64,000 nt of DNA from Cellulomonas sp. S1-8 (GCF_026184235.1 NZ_CP110806.1:124001-188000); one strand, 5' to 3'. Shown: positions 38,470 to 48,111, numbered from the stretch's first letter. The notes: generated from the letters alone by a model not told the origin. Numbers and translations are program-made.

Positions 38470-41118
38470 GTGGGGACCGAGGACGCTGTGGGGACCGAGG
38501 ACGACGCCGTGGGGACCGAGGACGCCGGGGGCGCGACCGGCACCACCCGGCCGCCCGGTCCCGCGCGACCCGGCGACCGGCGACGCGGGCGCCTGCGCGT
38601 CTACCTGGGCGCGGCGCCCGGCGTCGGCAAGACGTACGCGATGCTCGACGAGGGCCGGCGACGCCGCGACCGGGGCGTGGACCTCGTCGTCGGCCTCGTC
38701 GAGACGCACGGCCGGCAGCACACCGCCGCGCTGCTCGGCGGCATGGAGGTCGTCCCGCGCCGCACGGTGCGCCACCGCGGCACGGAGGTCACCGAGCTCG
38801 ACGTCGACGCCGTCCTGGCGCGCGCCCCCGGGGTGGCGCTCGTCGACGAGCTCGCGCACACCAACGCCCCGGGCAGCGAGCGCGCCAAGCGGTGGCAGGA
38901 CGTCGAGGAGCTGCTGCGCGCGGGCATCGACGTGGTCACGACCGTCAACGTCCAGCACCTCGAGAGCCTGAACGACGTCGTCGAGTCGATCACCGGCGTC
39001 CGCCAGCAGGAGACCGTGCCGGACCAGGTCGTCCGGCACGCCGACCAGATCGAGCTGGTCGACATGAGCCCCGAGGCGCTGCGGCGCCGCCTCGCGCACG
39101 GCAACGTCTACCAGGCCGACACGGTCGACGCGGCACTCGCCAGCTACTTCCGCGTCGGCAACCTCACGGCGCTGCGCGAGCTCGCGCTGCTGTGGACCGC
39201 GGACCGCGTCGAGGACACCCTCGAGACCTACCGGCACCAGCACGGCATCCGTGACTCGTGGCCGACGCGCGAGCGGATCGTCGTCGCCGTGACCGGCGGC
39301 CCCGAGAGCGAGACCCTCGTGCGCCGGGCCGCCCGGATCGCGCAGCGCACCAGCGGCACCGAGGTGCTCGCGCTGCACGTGCTGCGCGGGGACGGCCTCG
39401 CGGGCGTCGCCCCGGAGGCGCTGGCGGGGCTCCGCACCCTCGTCGAGTCGCTCGGGGGCACCTGGCACGCGGTCCTCGGCGACGACGTCGCCGAGGCGGT
39501 CCTGGACTTCGCCCGCGGCGTGAACGCGACGCAGGTCGTCCTCGGCGTGACCCGCCGCACCCGCCTGGCGGCCGTGCTGTCGCCCGGCATCGGGTCGCGC
39601 GTCGTCCACGGGTCCGGCGACATCGACGTCCTCATCGTCACGCACGAGGGCGCGTCCCACCGGCGTCGCCCCCCGCCGCGTCGCGGTGCGCTGAGCCGGC
39701 GGCGGCTGGCCGGCGGGTGGGTGCTCGCGGCGCTCGGACCGGGCCTGCTGTCGCTGGCGGTGCGCGCGGCCGACGGGCCCGGCGGGCTGTCGCTCGTGCT
39801 CATGCTCTTCCTCGCACTGACCGTGGGCGTGGCCCTGGTCGGCGGGCTGGCCCCCGCGCTCGCGGCCGCACTCGTGGGCGGCCTGCTGAGCAACTACCTG
39901 TTCGCGCCACCCGTCGGCACGTGGACCATCGCCGAGCCGCAGAACGCCCTCGCGATCGTCGTGCTCGTCGCGGTGGCGGTCGCCGTGTCGGCCGTCGTCG
40001 ACCTCGCCGCGCGTCGGACGCTCGAGGCCGCGCGCAGCCGCGCCGAGGCGGGCGCGCTGACGACGATCGCGGGGACGGTCCTGCGCGGCGGGGACGACGC
40101 GGTCCCGGTGATGCTGGAGCAGCTGCGCGAGTCCCTGCAGCTGCGCGGCGTGACCCTGCTGCGGCGCGACGGGGACACGTGGCGGGAGGGTGCGTCGGCC
40201 GGGACCGCCGGGACGGACGCGACGGCCGGGACGGACGCCGCCGACGTCCACACCGTCCACGTGTCCGACGACCTCGCGCTCGCGCTCGCAGGCCCCGCGC
40301 CCTCGCCGCAGGGGTACCGGCTCGCCGGGGCCGTCGGCCAGCACGTGCAGGCCGCGCTCGAGCGGGACCGTCTGGGCACCGAGGCCCGGGCGACGCGCCA
40401 GGAGCGGGAGCGCGGGGCCATGCGCACCGCGCTGCTCGCGGCGGTGTCGCACGACCTGCGCACGCCGCTCGCGTCCATCAAGGCCGGCGTCACGGCGCTG
40501 CGGACCAGCGGCGAGATGATCCCGCCGACGGAGCAGGCCGAGCTCCTCGCCGACGTCGACCACGAGGCCGACCGGCTGCAGCTGCTCATCGACAACCTGC
40601 TGGACATGAGCCGCCTCGACATCGGCGCCGTCGCGCCACGCCGGGAGCGGGTCGCGCTGGACGAGCTGGTGCCGCGGGCTGTCGACGCCGTGCCCGACGG
40701 CGGCGTCGTCATCGACGTCCCCGAGACGTTGCCGCTGGTGGACGCCGACGCGGGGCTGCTCGAGCGCGCGCTGGCGAACGTCGTCGAGAACGCCGTCCGG
40801 TACAGCCCGCCCGGGTCGCCGCCGACCGTGCAGGCGCAGTGCGTGGGCCCGGACCTCGTCGTGCGCGTCGTCGACCGCGGGCCGGGGGTGCCCGACGACC
40901 GCAAGGCGCAGATGTTCGGCGCGTTCCAGCGCCTGGGCGACACCCCGCAGGGGCATGGCGTCGGCCTCGGCCTGGCGGTCGCGCGGGGGTTCGTCGAGGC
41001 GAACGGCGGCACGCTGGACGCCGAGGACACGCCCGGCGGCGGGCTGACGATGGTGCTGACGCTGCCGTTGCCGCAGGCTGGCGAGCCGGCCCCGGACCCC
41101 TCAGGAGCGACGACGTGA
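38470..41118 (+). CDS. kdpD: KdpD osmosensitive potassium sensor histidine kinase
   Basis: The product is about 882 aa. It has an N-terminal KdpD domain with Walker motifs (GAAPGVGKTYAML and LVDELAHTNAPGS), a UspA-like domain, four membrane helices (DUF4118), a GAF-like region, and a HisKA/HATPase module with the phospho-His in AVSHDLRTPLASIK and GLGLAVARGF near the end. It phosphorylates KdpE when potassium is scarce. The true start is uncertain. GTGGGGACCGAGGAC is repeated three times at 38470-38522, each copy offering an in-frame GTG, and a TTG at 38455 overlaps kdpC. GTG 38470, with GAGGG upstream, is chosen. Confidence 0.94.
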   Translation: MGTEDAVGTEDDAVGTEDAGGATGTTRPPGPARPGDRRRGRLRVYLGAAPGVGKTYAMLDEGRRRRDRGVDLVVGLVETHGRQHTAALLGGMEVVPRRTVRHRGTEVTELDVDAVLARAPGVALVDELAHTNAPGSERAKRWQDVEELLRAGIDVVTTVNVQHLESLNDVVESITGVRQQETVPDQVVRHADQIELVDMSPEALRRRLAHGNVYQADTVDAALASYFRVGNLTALRELALLWTADRVEDTLETYRHQHGIRDSWPTRERIVVAVTGGPESETLVRRAARIAQRTSGTEVLALHVLRGDGLAGVAPEALAGLRTLVESLGGTWHAVLGDDVAEAVLDFARGVNATQVVLGVTRRTRLAAVLSPGIGSRVVHGSGDIDVLIVTHEGASHRRRPPPRRGALSRRRLAGGWVLAALGPGLLSLAVRAADGPGGLSLVLMLFLALTVGVALVGGLAPALAAALVGGLLSNYLFAPPVGTWTIAEPQNALAIVVLVAVAVAVSAVVDLAARRTLEAARSRAEAGALTTIAGTVLRGGDDAVPVMLEQLRESLQLRGVTLLRRDGDTWREGASAGTAGTDATAGTDAADVHTVHVSDDLALALAGPAPSPQGYRLAGAVGQHVQAALERDRLGTEARATRQERERGAMRTALLAAVSHDLRTPLASIKAGVTALRTSGEMIPPTEQAELLADVDHEADRLQLLIDNLLDMSRLDIGAVAPRRERVALDELVPRAVDAVPDGGVVIDVPETLPLVDADAGLLERALANVVENAVRYSPPGSPPTVQAQCVGPDLVVRVVDRGPGVPDDRKAQMFGAFQRLGDTPQGHGVGLGLAVARGFVEANGGTLDAEDTPGGGLTMVLTLPLPQAGEPAPDPSGATT

Positions 41119-41795
41119 GCGACCGCGTGCTGATCGTCGAGGACGAGCCCGCGCTCGCCCGCGCGCTGGCCGTGACCCTGCGCGCCCACCGCTACGAGAC
41201 GACGGTGGCGCACACCGGCGCCGCCGCGCTCGACGCGGTGGCGACCTGGCACCCCGACCTCGTCGTCCTCGACCTCGGCCTGCCCGACCTCGACGGGATG
41301 GACGTCCTGCGGACCGTCCGGGGGTGGTCGTCGGTGCCCGTGGTGGTGCTGTCCGCGCGGCAGACGAGCGACGACAAGGTCGAGGCGCTCGACGCCGGTG
41401 CCGACGACTACGTGACCAAGCCGTTCGGCATGGACGAGCTCCTCGCGCGCCTGCGTGCCGCCGCCCGTCGCGGGCGCACCGACGAGGCGCCGCCGGTCGT
41501 CGTGACGGCCGCGTTCACCGTGGACCTCGCGGAGCGCCGCGTCCGCCGGGCCGACGGGCAGGACGTGCGGCTCACCCCCACCGAGTGGCACATGCTCGAG
41601 GTCCTCGCCCGGCACGTCGGCAAGGTCGTCGGGCGCCGCGAGCTGCTGCAGGAGCTGCGTGGCCCCCACCTGGACCGCGAGACCCACTACCTGCGCGTGT
41701 ACCTGGCCCAGCTGCGCCGCAAGCTCGAGCCGGACCCCACCCACCCCCGCCACCTGATCACGGAACCGGGCCGCGGCTACCGCCTGGAACCGTGA
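41115..41795 (+). CDS. kdpE: KdpE response regulator
   Basis: The 226-aa OmpR/PhoB-type regulator has a receiver domain (about 1-120) with VEDEP, the phospho-acceptor Asp at 53 in LVVLDLGLPD, and the switch lysine in YVTKPFG. The winged-helix DNA-binding domain has LTPTEWHMLEVLARHVGKVV and ends TEPGRGYRLEP. GTG 41115 overlaps the kdpD stop. It should activate the kdp operon upstream when potassium is low. Confidence 0.95.
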   Translation: MSDRVLIVEDEPALARALAVTLRAHRYETTVAHTGAAALDAVATWHPDLVVLDLGLPDLDGMDVLRTVRGWSSVPVVVLSARQTSDDKVEALDAGADDYVTKPFGMDELLARLRAAARRGRTDEAPPVVVTAAFTVDLAERRVRRADGQDVRLTPTEWHMLEVLARHVGKVVGRRELLQELRGPHLDRETHYLRVYLAQLRRKLEPDPTHPRHLITEPGRGYRLEP

Positions 41796-41803
41796 CCGAT
41801 GCA

Positions 41804-41863
41804 GGAGTGGTCAGATGTGCGCCCACTTCCTTGATGGGGCCCAGCACGTGTGACCACTTCCGG
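41804..41863. repeat. Family B palindromic repeat, copy 4
   Basis: GGAGTGGTC-AGATGTGCG-CCCACTTCC, then CACGTGTGACCACTTCC. It begins 9 bases after the kdpE stop and probably ends that transcript. This copy is the most diverged of the four. Confidence 0.65.
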
Positions 41864-42018
41864 GCGGTGCGAGGCGGACGCCGTGCTACCGCTCGCCCAG
41901 ATGAGAGAACCCTCACCCGTTGGGGTGAAGAGTGCATCGGGACCGGCCGCGGGGCGGCATGCTGGGGGCCCGGGCGATTCGTCCGGAACGACCGATACCG
42001 GCGACGGGAGGGGCAGCA

Positions 42019-42519
42019 GTGCTCGAGCAGCCGTGGCCGCCCCCCGCGACCGGGCCCCAGCAGCCGCGCGACGCGCACGGGTCCCTGTGGGCGAACGACG
42101 TGCGTCGCGCCCGCCGCCGCCCCGTCCGTCCCGTCCGTCCCGCGTCGTCGGACGTGCGCCCGGACGTCGCGTGGACCGACCTGACCGGCGGTGCCCCGGC
42201 GACGTGGCGCCGCACACCCGACGAGGGCCGTGAGCTCGACACGCGGACCGCCGACGGCGCCGAGCGGGAGCGCGCGGCGCGGCCGCGACCGCTGCCGGCC
42301 CGGTGGGTGCCGCAGGAGGAGTGGATCCCGGACCCGTCGCCGTCGCCGGAGCAGCGCTGGACGCCCGAGCAGGACTGGATGAGCGTGTTCTCCGAGGCGA
42401 GTGCCGCCGACGTCGCGGCGCCGCCGGTCGGCAGGTCCCACGCGCAGGGCTGGGCGGTGCTCGGCGCGGCGGTGCTGCCGCTGCTGCTCGTCGTGGCGTT
42501 CGTCGTCTCGCTGCTCTGA
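42019..42519 (+). CDS. Hypothetical protein with a C-terminal membrane tail
   Basis: No family is recognised. The 166-aa product is Pro/Arg/Trp-rich for about 140 residues, with tandem tryptophan motifs (RWVPQEEWIPDPSPSPEQRW then TPEQDWMSVF). It ends in one hydrophobic helix (GWAVLGAAVLPLLLVVAFVV) with almost nothing after it. This is a tail-anchored layout with the disordered part in the cytoplasm. GTG 42019 has GGGAGGGG 6-7 bases upstream. It follows the kdp locus but is separated from it by a family B repeat, so it is probably independent. Confidence 0.7.
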   Translation: MLEQPWPPPATGPQQPRDAHGSLWANDVRRARRRPVRPVRPASSDVRPDVAWTDLTGGAPATWRRTPDEGRELDTRTADGAERERAARPRPLPARWVPQEEWIPDPSPSPEQRWTPEQDWMSVFSEASAADVAAPPVGRSHAQGWAVLGAAVLPLLLVVAFVVSLL

Positions 42520-42559
42520 CCTGCTGCGACCGGCTCCGACCTGCTGCGACGTCGGCGGT

Positions 42560-42565
42560 TACGGT
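42560..42565 (+). promoter_or_regulatory. Leaderless -10 box TACGGT for the YbaK gene
   Basis: TACGGT ends 6 bases before GTG 42572. The GGAGG between them is too close to serve as a ribosome site. Confidence 0.42.
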
Positions 42566-42571
42566 GGAGGC

Positions 42572-43093
42572 GTGAGCGACGCGAGCACGTCCGGACCCAC
42601 GGCGGCCCCCGACGCCGAGCTGCGCACCGACGGCGAGCGGCGGACCGTCGAGGCCCTCGACGCGGCAGGCGTGGCCTACGTGCGCACCCGGCACGGGCGG
42701 GTGGGGTCGCTCGCGGAGGCCGCCGCGGCCCGCGGGATCGACCCGGCCGACCTCCTCAAGACGATCGTCGTGCGGCGCGGCGACGACGACTACCTGCTCG
42801 TGCTGCTGCCGGGCGACCGGACGATCTCCTGGCCGCTGCTGCGTGCGCTGCTGGGCGTCAGCCGGCTGTCGATGCCGGACGCGGCGGTCGCCCGCGACGT
42901 CACGGGGTTCGAGCGCGGCACCATCACGCCGTTCGGGACGACGCGCACGTGGCCGGTGGTCGTGGACGCGCGCGCCGCGGGTCGACGGGTGTCGATCGGC
43001 GGGGGCGGGCACGGCGTCGGGATCGAGCTCGCGGTCGACGACCTGGTCCGCGTGCTCGGGGCCGCGGTCGCGGACGTCAGCGAGGACGGCTGA
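42572..43093 (+). CDS. YbaK/EbsC-type aminoacyl-tRNA deacylase
   Basis: The 173-aa product belongs to the YbaK/ProX editing superfamily that hydrolyses misacylated tRNA, mainly Cys-tRNA(Pro) or Ala-tRNA(Pro). The conserved lysine block DLLKTIVVRRGDDDYLLVLLPGD, the glycine pair VTGFERGTITPFG and the closing VSIGGGGHGVGIEL are family hallmarks. The exact tRNA substrate cannot be told from sequence. The start is GTG 42572, set by the -10 spacing. The gene stands alone between a membrane-tail protein and a STAS gene. Confidence 0.88.
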   Translation: MSDASTSGPTAAPDAELRTDGERRTVEALDAAGVAYVRTRHGRVGSLAEAAAARGIDPADLLKTIVVRRGDDDYLLVLLPGDRTISWPLLRALLGVSRLSMPDAAVARDVTGFERGTITPFGTTRTWPVVVDARAAGRRVSIGGGGHGVGIELAVDDLVRVLGAAVADVSEDG

Positions 43094-43320
43094 GCGCGCC
43101 CGGCGCTACGTCTTCCCCAGGGCATCCCCAGGTCATGTCCAGGTCAAATGCAGGCGGTCGAAGGTAAGGTGTCGGTACTGCGTCGACCTGGACGCGGTTC
43201 GGCGCAGCGTCGCGCAGGCTCGCCGCGCCGATGTCGGTGGCGATGGGTACCGTCGTCCCGCCCGCCGCACCCGGTACGACGACGTGCCGACCCGAGGCAA
43301 CGAGGAGCGCGAACGCCACC

Positions 43321-43671
43321 ATGACCGAGCTGACCGCACACGTCGAGCGCACGCCGGAGCCCGCGGACGACGAGATCCGCGTCGAGCACCGAGCAGGTCG
43401 AGCCGTCGTCTGCCTGGTCGGGGAGATCGACGCGTCGCTGCGCGAGTCCGCGTCGGCGTCGATGGGGATCGCGCTCATGAGCGGCCTGCCGCTGCTCGTC
43501 GACGCGTCGGCCGCGACCTTCATCGACTCGTCCGGCATCGCGTTCGTCCTGCAGCTCCACCTCGCGGCGTCGGAGGCGGGCGTCGACCTCACGCTGCACG
43601 ACCCGCACCGCGTGCTGCGCGACCTGCTCGAGATGGTCGGGATGGGCGGCGAGATCCCCGACGACGAGTGA
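43321..43671 (+). CDS. STAS-domain anti-sigma-factor antagonist
   Basis: The 116-aa product is a single STAS domain like SpoIIAA/RsbV. GRAVVCLVGEIDASL opens the fold and ATFIDSSGIAFVLQLHLAA carries the phosphorylatable serine pair at the start of the recognition helix. Unphosphorylated, such proteins bind an anti-sigma kinase and free a sigma factor. No kinase or sigma partner lies next to it. ATG 43321 has only a weak ribosome site. The 227-base upstream gap has repeated CCAGG motifs but no clear promoter. Confidence 0.85.
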   Translation: MTELTAHVERTPEPADDEIRVEHRAGRAVVCLVGEIDASLRESASASMGIALMSGLPLLVDASAATFIDSSGIAFVLQLHLAASEAGVDLTLHDPHRVLRDLLEMVGMGGEIPDDE

Positions 43672-43715
43672 GCCGGGCGCCGCGGGTCGTCCGCGGCGAT
43701 GTCGGAGGGCTCGGT

Positions 43716-43721
43716 TACGTT
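43716..43721 (+). promoter_or_regulatory. Leaderless -10 box TACGTT for sbcD
   Basis: TACGTT is followed by exactly 6 bases and ATG 43728, with no ribosome site. Confidence 0.45.
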
Positions 43722-43727
43722 CGCGGC

Positions 43728-44897
43728 ATGCGGTTGCTGCACACGTCGGACTGGCACCTGGGCCGGACCCTGCACGGGGTCGACCTGCTCGACCACCAGG
43801 CCGCCTCCCTGGACCACCTGGTCGACGTGGCGCGGTCCGAGCAGGTCGACGCGGTCGTCGTCGCGGGTGACGTGTACGACCGCGCGATCCCGCCCGTGGA
43901 GGCCGTGACGCTGCTGTCGGAGACCCTCGCGCGGCTCGCGGAGCACACGACCGTCGTCGTGACGTCGGGCAACCACGACTCCGCGACGCGGCTGGGGTTC
44001 GGGGCCGCGCTCATGCGGGAGCGGGTGCGGCTGCGCACGCGCGTCGCGTCGCTCGCCGAGCCGGTCGTGGTGGGGGACGTGCTCGTCTACGGCCTGCCGT
44101 ACCTCGACCCCGACGTGTGCCGGGCCGAGCTCGCCGACGTCGCGCCCGACGGCACGCGCACGCTGCTGGCCCGGTCGCACCAGGCCGTCACGGCCGCGGC
44201 GATGACGCGCGTGCGCGCCGACGTCGGGTCCCGGCGGGGCGGCGCACGGCCGAGGGTGGTCGTCGCGGCGCACGCGTTCGTCGTCGGCGGCCGCGCGAGC
44301 GAGTCGGAGCGTGACATCCGCGTCGGGGGCGTCGACCACGTGCCCGCCGACGTGTTCGCCGGCGCCGACTACGTCGCCCTGGGGCACCTGCACGGCCCGC
44401 AGGTCGTCCACGGGCCGGCCGGGACCGTGCTGCGGTACTCCGGGTCACCGCTCGCGTACTCCTTCTCCGAGCAGCACCAGACCAAGTCGTCGGTCCTGGT
44501 GGACCTGTCCGGCGACCAGCCGGTGACGACCCTCGTGCCCGCACCGGTGCCGCGGCGCCTGGTCGACGTCACGGGCACCCTGGAGGACCTGCTCGGCGCC
44601 GCGGGCGAGCCCCACGTCGACGACTGGGCGCGCGTCACGGTGACCGACGTGACGCGTCCCGCAGACCTGTTCCGACGCGTGCGGCAGCGGTTCGCGCACG
44701 CGCTGGTCGTGCAGCACCGACCCGAGCGCCCCGACGAGGCGGCGCCCCGGCCGGTGCTCGTGACGTCGGCCGCCGACCCCGTGCAGGTCGCCGCCGACTT
44801 CGTCGCGCACGTCACCGGCGTCGCTCCGACCGCAGCCGAGCGCCGGGCGCTGCGCGACGCGCACGAGCACGTCGCCGCCGCGGAACGGAGCGCCTGA
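43728..44897 (+). CDS. sbcD: Exonuclease subunit SbcD (Mre11 homologue)
   Basis: The 389-aa nuclease subunit processes hairpins and double-strand break ends with SbcC. The metallophosphoesterase motifs are all present: LHTSDWHLGR, VVAGDVYDR, TSGNHDSATR, AHAFVVGG and YVALGHLHGPQ. The C-terminal capping region is of normal size. ATG 43728 follows a TACGTT-N6 leaderless promoter, and the stop overlaps the sbcC start (TGATG). Confidence 0.95.
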   Translation: MRLLHTSDWHLGRTLHGVDLLDHQAASLDHLVDVARSEQVDAVVVAGDVYDRAIPPVEAVTLLSETLARLAEHTTVVVTSGNHDSATRLGFGAALMRERVRLRTRVASLAEPVVVGDVLVYGLPYLDPDVCRAELADVAPDGTRTLLARSHQAVTAAAMTRVRADVGSRRGGARPRVVVAAHAFVVGGRASESERDIRVGGVDHVPADVFAGADYVALGHLHGPQVVHGPAGTVLRYSGSPLAYSFSEQHQTKSSVLVDLSGDQPVTTLVPAPVPRRLVDVTGTLEDLLGAAGEPHVDDWARVTVTDVTRPADLFRRVRQRFAHALVVQHRPERPDEAAPRPVLVTSAADPVQVAADFVAHVTGVAPTAAERRALRDAHEHVAAAERSA

Positions 44898-47800
44898 TGC
44901 ACCTGCGCTCGCTCACCGTGCAGGCCATCGGCCCGTTCGCGGACCGGCACACCGTCGACCTCGACGCCCTCGGCTCGTCCGGCCTGTTCCTGCTCGAGGG
45001 GCCCACGGGCTCGGGCAAGTCGACGCTCATCGACGCCGTCGTGTTCGCCCTGTACGGCAAGGTCGCCGGCGCCGACGCGTCGGACGAGCGGCTGCGGTCC
45101 GCGTACGCGCCCGACGACGTCGAGAGCGTCGTCGACCTCGTCTTCGAGGTGCCGTCGGGCCTGTACCGGGTCCGTCGCACGCCCGCGTACCAGCGCGCCA
45201 AGCGGCGCGGCGCGGGCACGACGACCGCGCAGGCGAGCGTCAAGGCGTGGCGGCTGCCCGCCGACGCCGACGTGCCCGGCGGGCCCGACGCGCTCGACGG
45301 CGTCGGCGTGCTGCTCGGCACACGACTCGACGAGGTCGGGCTCGAGCTGCAGCGGGCCGTCGGCCTGGACCGCACGCAGTTCGTCCAGACGGTCGTGCTG
45401 CCGCAGGGCGAGTTCGCGCGGTTCCTGCGCGCCACCGGCGAGGAGCGCCGGGTCCTGCTGCAGAAGATCTTCGGTACCCAGGTCTACGAGCAGATGCAGC
45501 AGCGGCTCGCGGCGCGCCGGGCCGAGGCGGCGCGCACCGTCGACGCCGCGCGCACCCGACTCGGGGAGTCGGTCGCGCACCTGCTCGGCGCGTGCGCGCT
45601 CGACGCCGACGAGCAGGCAGCGGCGCGCGCGGCGCTCGACGAGGCTGTCGTCGGGACGCCCGTCGCGGAGCGCGTCGCCGCGGTCGTGGTCGCCACCACC
45701 GCCGCGCTCGACGCCGCCGCGGACGCGCTCGCGCTCGACGCGGCCGCCGCCCGCTCGACGTGGGACGCCGCGCGGGCCGCCCACGAGCACGCCCGCGGGA
45801 CCGCGGCCCTCGCGGCCCGCCGCGTGGCGCTCCGCACCGAGCGCACCCTCCTCGACGCCGCGGCCGGTCTGCACGAGGACGAGGTGCGCCGGCTCGGGCT
45901 CGCCCGGTCGGCCGCCGCCGTGCGCCCGCTGCTCACGGGCTGGCGTGACGCGTGCACGGCGCACGACGCCGCCGCGAAGTCCCTGGTCGCGTCGGCCGAC
46001 GGTGCCCCCGCCGACCTGCTGCCCGTCGGCGGCAGGCTCGGCCGCGCCGCCGGGGCCGACCCGGCCGACCCGGGCGCCCCGCTCGACCCGGCCGCCGCGC
46101 TCGACCCGGCCGCCCTCGCCGACGGACCCGGCACGTCGGCGCTCGACGCCTGGCGTCCGCACCTGCGCGCCGAGCGCGACGCCGCCGCGGACGCCGCTGC
46201 CACGCTGCGCCGCGCGGTGGACCTCGAGGCCGGGCTCGTCGAGCGCCGCCGCGCCGTCCGGGACCTCGCCGCCGTGCTGGACGACCTGCGGGCCGAGGTC
46301 GACGCCGCCGGCGCCTGGCTCGCCGAGCGTCCGGCGGGCCGCGCGGCCCTCGACCAGGAGCGGGACGCGGCGCGCGCCCGCGCCGGTCGCGCCGACGCCG
46401 CCGACGCCGCACGGGCGGCCGCGCGCGTCCTCGTCGCCGACGTGCGCGCCCTCGCCACCGCCCGCTCCGACCTCGCCCGGGCCCAGGCCGCGGTGGCGGC
46501 TGCGGCGGACGAGGCGCTGGGCGCGCTCGCGACGGAGTCCGCCCTGCGCGCCGCACGGGTCGCCGGTCTCGCCGGGGAGCTCGCCGACGGCCTCGCCCCC
46601 GGCGACGCGTGCCCGGTGTGCGGCGCGTGCGACCACCCCGCGCCCGCGTCCGTCGGGGCGGACCACGTCACGGCCGAGCAGGTCCTGGCCGCGGAGCAGG
46701 CGCGGGCCGCGGCCGAGGCCCGGGTCGCCGAGGCGGCTGCGCTCCGCGCGGGCCTGGTCGAACGCGTCGACGGCCTGGTCGCGCGCACCGGCGAGCACGA
46801 CGCCGCATCGGCCGCCGCCCTGCTGCAGGCGGCGCAGGACGAGGTCTCCGCGGTCACCGCCGCAGTCGCCCGGTGCACCGAGGTCGACGCGCTGATCGCG
46901 GCGCACGACGCCGCCACGCGTCGCCGGGAGCACGTGCGCGACGAGGTGCTCGCGCAGGTCCGGGGCGCCGAGCTCACCCTCGAGACCGAGCGCGACGCGC
47001 TGGGCCGCGCCGAGGCGGACGTGGTCGAGGCTCGCGGCGAGCACCCGACGGTCGCTGCGCGCCACGCCGGCCTCGACGCGCGGGCCCGGCAGGCAGCCGA
47101 CCTGCTCGACGCGCTCGACGCCGAGCGCGCGGCCGCCGCCGACGCGGGTCGGCGCCTGTGCGAGCTGGACGCGGCACTCGCCGAGCACGGCTTCGCCACC
47201 GCCGCCGCGGCGCACGCCGCCTGGTGCCGCCCGGACGACCTGGCGGCCCTCGAGCGCCGCGTCGTCGCGCACGCCGCCGACGTCGCGCGCGTCGCCGCCG
47301 GCCTGTCCGCCCCGGACCTCGCGGACCTGCCGGAGGACCTCGAGGTCGACGTCGTCGGTGCGCAGGCCGCGGAGGTCACGGCCCGGCGGGCCGCCGCCGA
47401 GGTCGAGGGACGCGCCCACGTCACCGCGTCCCGTGCCGAGGCCGCGGGCGAGGCCGCCGGGCGCGTCCGGCAGGCCGCCGACGCGCTGGACGACGCGGTC
47501 GCCGCCGCCGCGCCGGTCACGCGCATGGCGAACCTCGCGTCCGGCACGGGACCCGACAACCCGCACGCGCTCTCGCTGGCGACCTACGTGCTCGGCCGAC
47601 GCTTCGAGGACGTCGTCGCGGCGGCCAACGAGCGGCTCGCGGTGATGTCCGACGGTCGGTTCGAGCTCGTCCGGTCCGACGAGAAGGAGGACGTCCGCGC
47701 CCGCGCGGTCGGGCTCGCGATGCGGGTCGTCGACCACCGCACCGAGCGCGCCCGCGACCCGCGCACACTCTCGGGCGGGGAGACGTTCTACGTCTCGCTG

Positions 47801-48064
47801 TGCCTCGCGCTCGGCATGGCCGACGTCGTCACGGCCGAGGCCGGGGGCGTCGAGCTGGGCACCCTGTTCGTCGACGAGGGCTTCGGTGCGCTCGACCCGC
47901 ACGTCCTCGACCAGGTCCTCGCCGAGCTGGGCCGGCTGCGGCACGGCGGACGCGTCGTCGGCATCGTGTCCCACGTCGAGGCGCTGAAGCAGGCCGTCGC
48001 GGACCGCATCGAGGTCCGGCCGACACCCGCCGGCCCGAGCACCCTCACGGTCCTGGCGGGCTGA
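44897..48064 (+). CDS. sbcC: Exonuclease subunit SbcC (Rad50 homologue)
   Basis: The 1055-aa SMC-like ATPase has Walker A (GPTGSGKSTLID) at about 38-46, a Q-loop region, and two long coiled coils very rich in Ala/Arg/Glu. A CPVC zinc hook at 572-575 is followed by GACDHPAP. The C-terminal ATPase lobe has LSGGETFYVSLCLALGMAD (signature) and LFVDEGFGALD (Walker B). It forms the SbcCD nuclease complex with the product of the preceding coupled gene. Length and domain order are normal. Confidence 0.96.
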   Translation: MHLRSLTVQAIGPFADRHTVDLDALGSSGLFLLEGPTGSGKSTLIDAVVFALYGKVAGADASDERLRSAYAPDDVESVVDLVFEVPSGLYRVRRTPAYQRAKRRGAGTTTAQASVKAWRLPADADVPGGPDALDGVGVLLGTRLDEVGLELQRAVGLDRTQFVQTVVLPQGEFARFLRATGEERRVLLQKIFGTQVYEQMQQRLAARRAEAARTVDAARTRLGESVAHLLGACALDADEQAAARAALDEAVVGTPVAERVAAVVVATTAALDAAADALALDAAAARSTWDAARAAHEHARGTAALAARRVALRTERTLLDAAAGLHEDEVRRLGLARSAAAVRPLLTGWRDACTAHDAAAKSLVASADGAPADLLPVGGRLGRAAGADPADPGAPLDPAAALDPAALADGPGTSALDAWRPHLRAERDAAADAAATLRRAVDLEAGLVERRRAVRDLAAVLDDLRAEVDAAGAWLAERPAGRAALDQERDAARARAGRADAADAARAAARVLVADVRALATARSDLARAQAAVAAAADEALGALATESALRAARVAGLAGELADGLAPGDACPVCGACDHPAPASVGADHVTAEQVLAAEQARAAAEARVAEAAALRAGLVERVDGLVARTGEHDAASAAALLQAAQDEVSAVTAAVARCTEVDALIAAHDAATRRREHVRDEVLAQVRGAELTLETERDALGRAEADVVEARGEHPTVAARHAGLDARARQAADLLDALDAERAAAADAGRRLCELDAALAEHGFATAAAAHAAWCRPDDLAALERRVVAHAADVARVAAGLSAPDLADLPEDLEVDVVGAQAAEVTARRAAAEVEGRAHVTASRAEAAGEAAGRVRQAADALDDAVAAAAPVTRMANLASGTGPDNPHALSLATYVLGRRFEDVVAAANERLAVMSDGRFELVRSDEKEDVRARAVGLAMRVVDHRTERARDPRTLSGGETFYVSLCLALGMADVVTAEAGGVELGTLFVDEGFGALDPHVLDQVLAELGRLRHGGRVVGIVSHVEALKQAVADRIEVRPTPAGPSTLTVLAG

Positions 48065-48066
48065 CC

Positions 48067-48111
48067 GCCCTCACCACGTCCGCCCTCACCACGTCCGCCC
48101 TCACCACGTCC
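48067..48111. repeat. Three exact 15-bp tandem repeats
   Basis: GCCCTCACCACGTCC occurs three times head to tail at 48067, 48082 and 48097. The last copy forms the 3' end of the minus-strand gene at 48101, so copy number could alter what follows that stop but not its protein. Confidence 0.85.
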
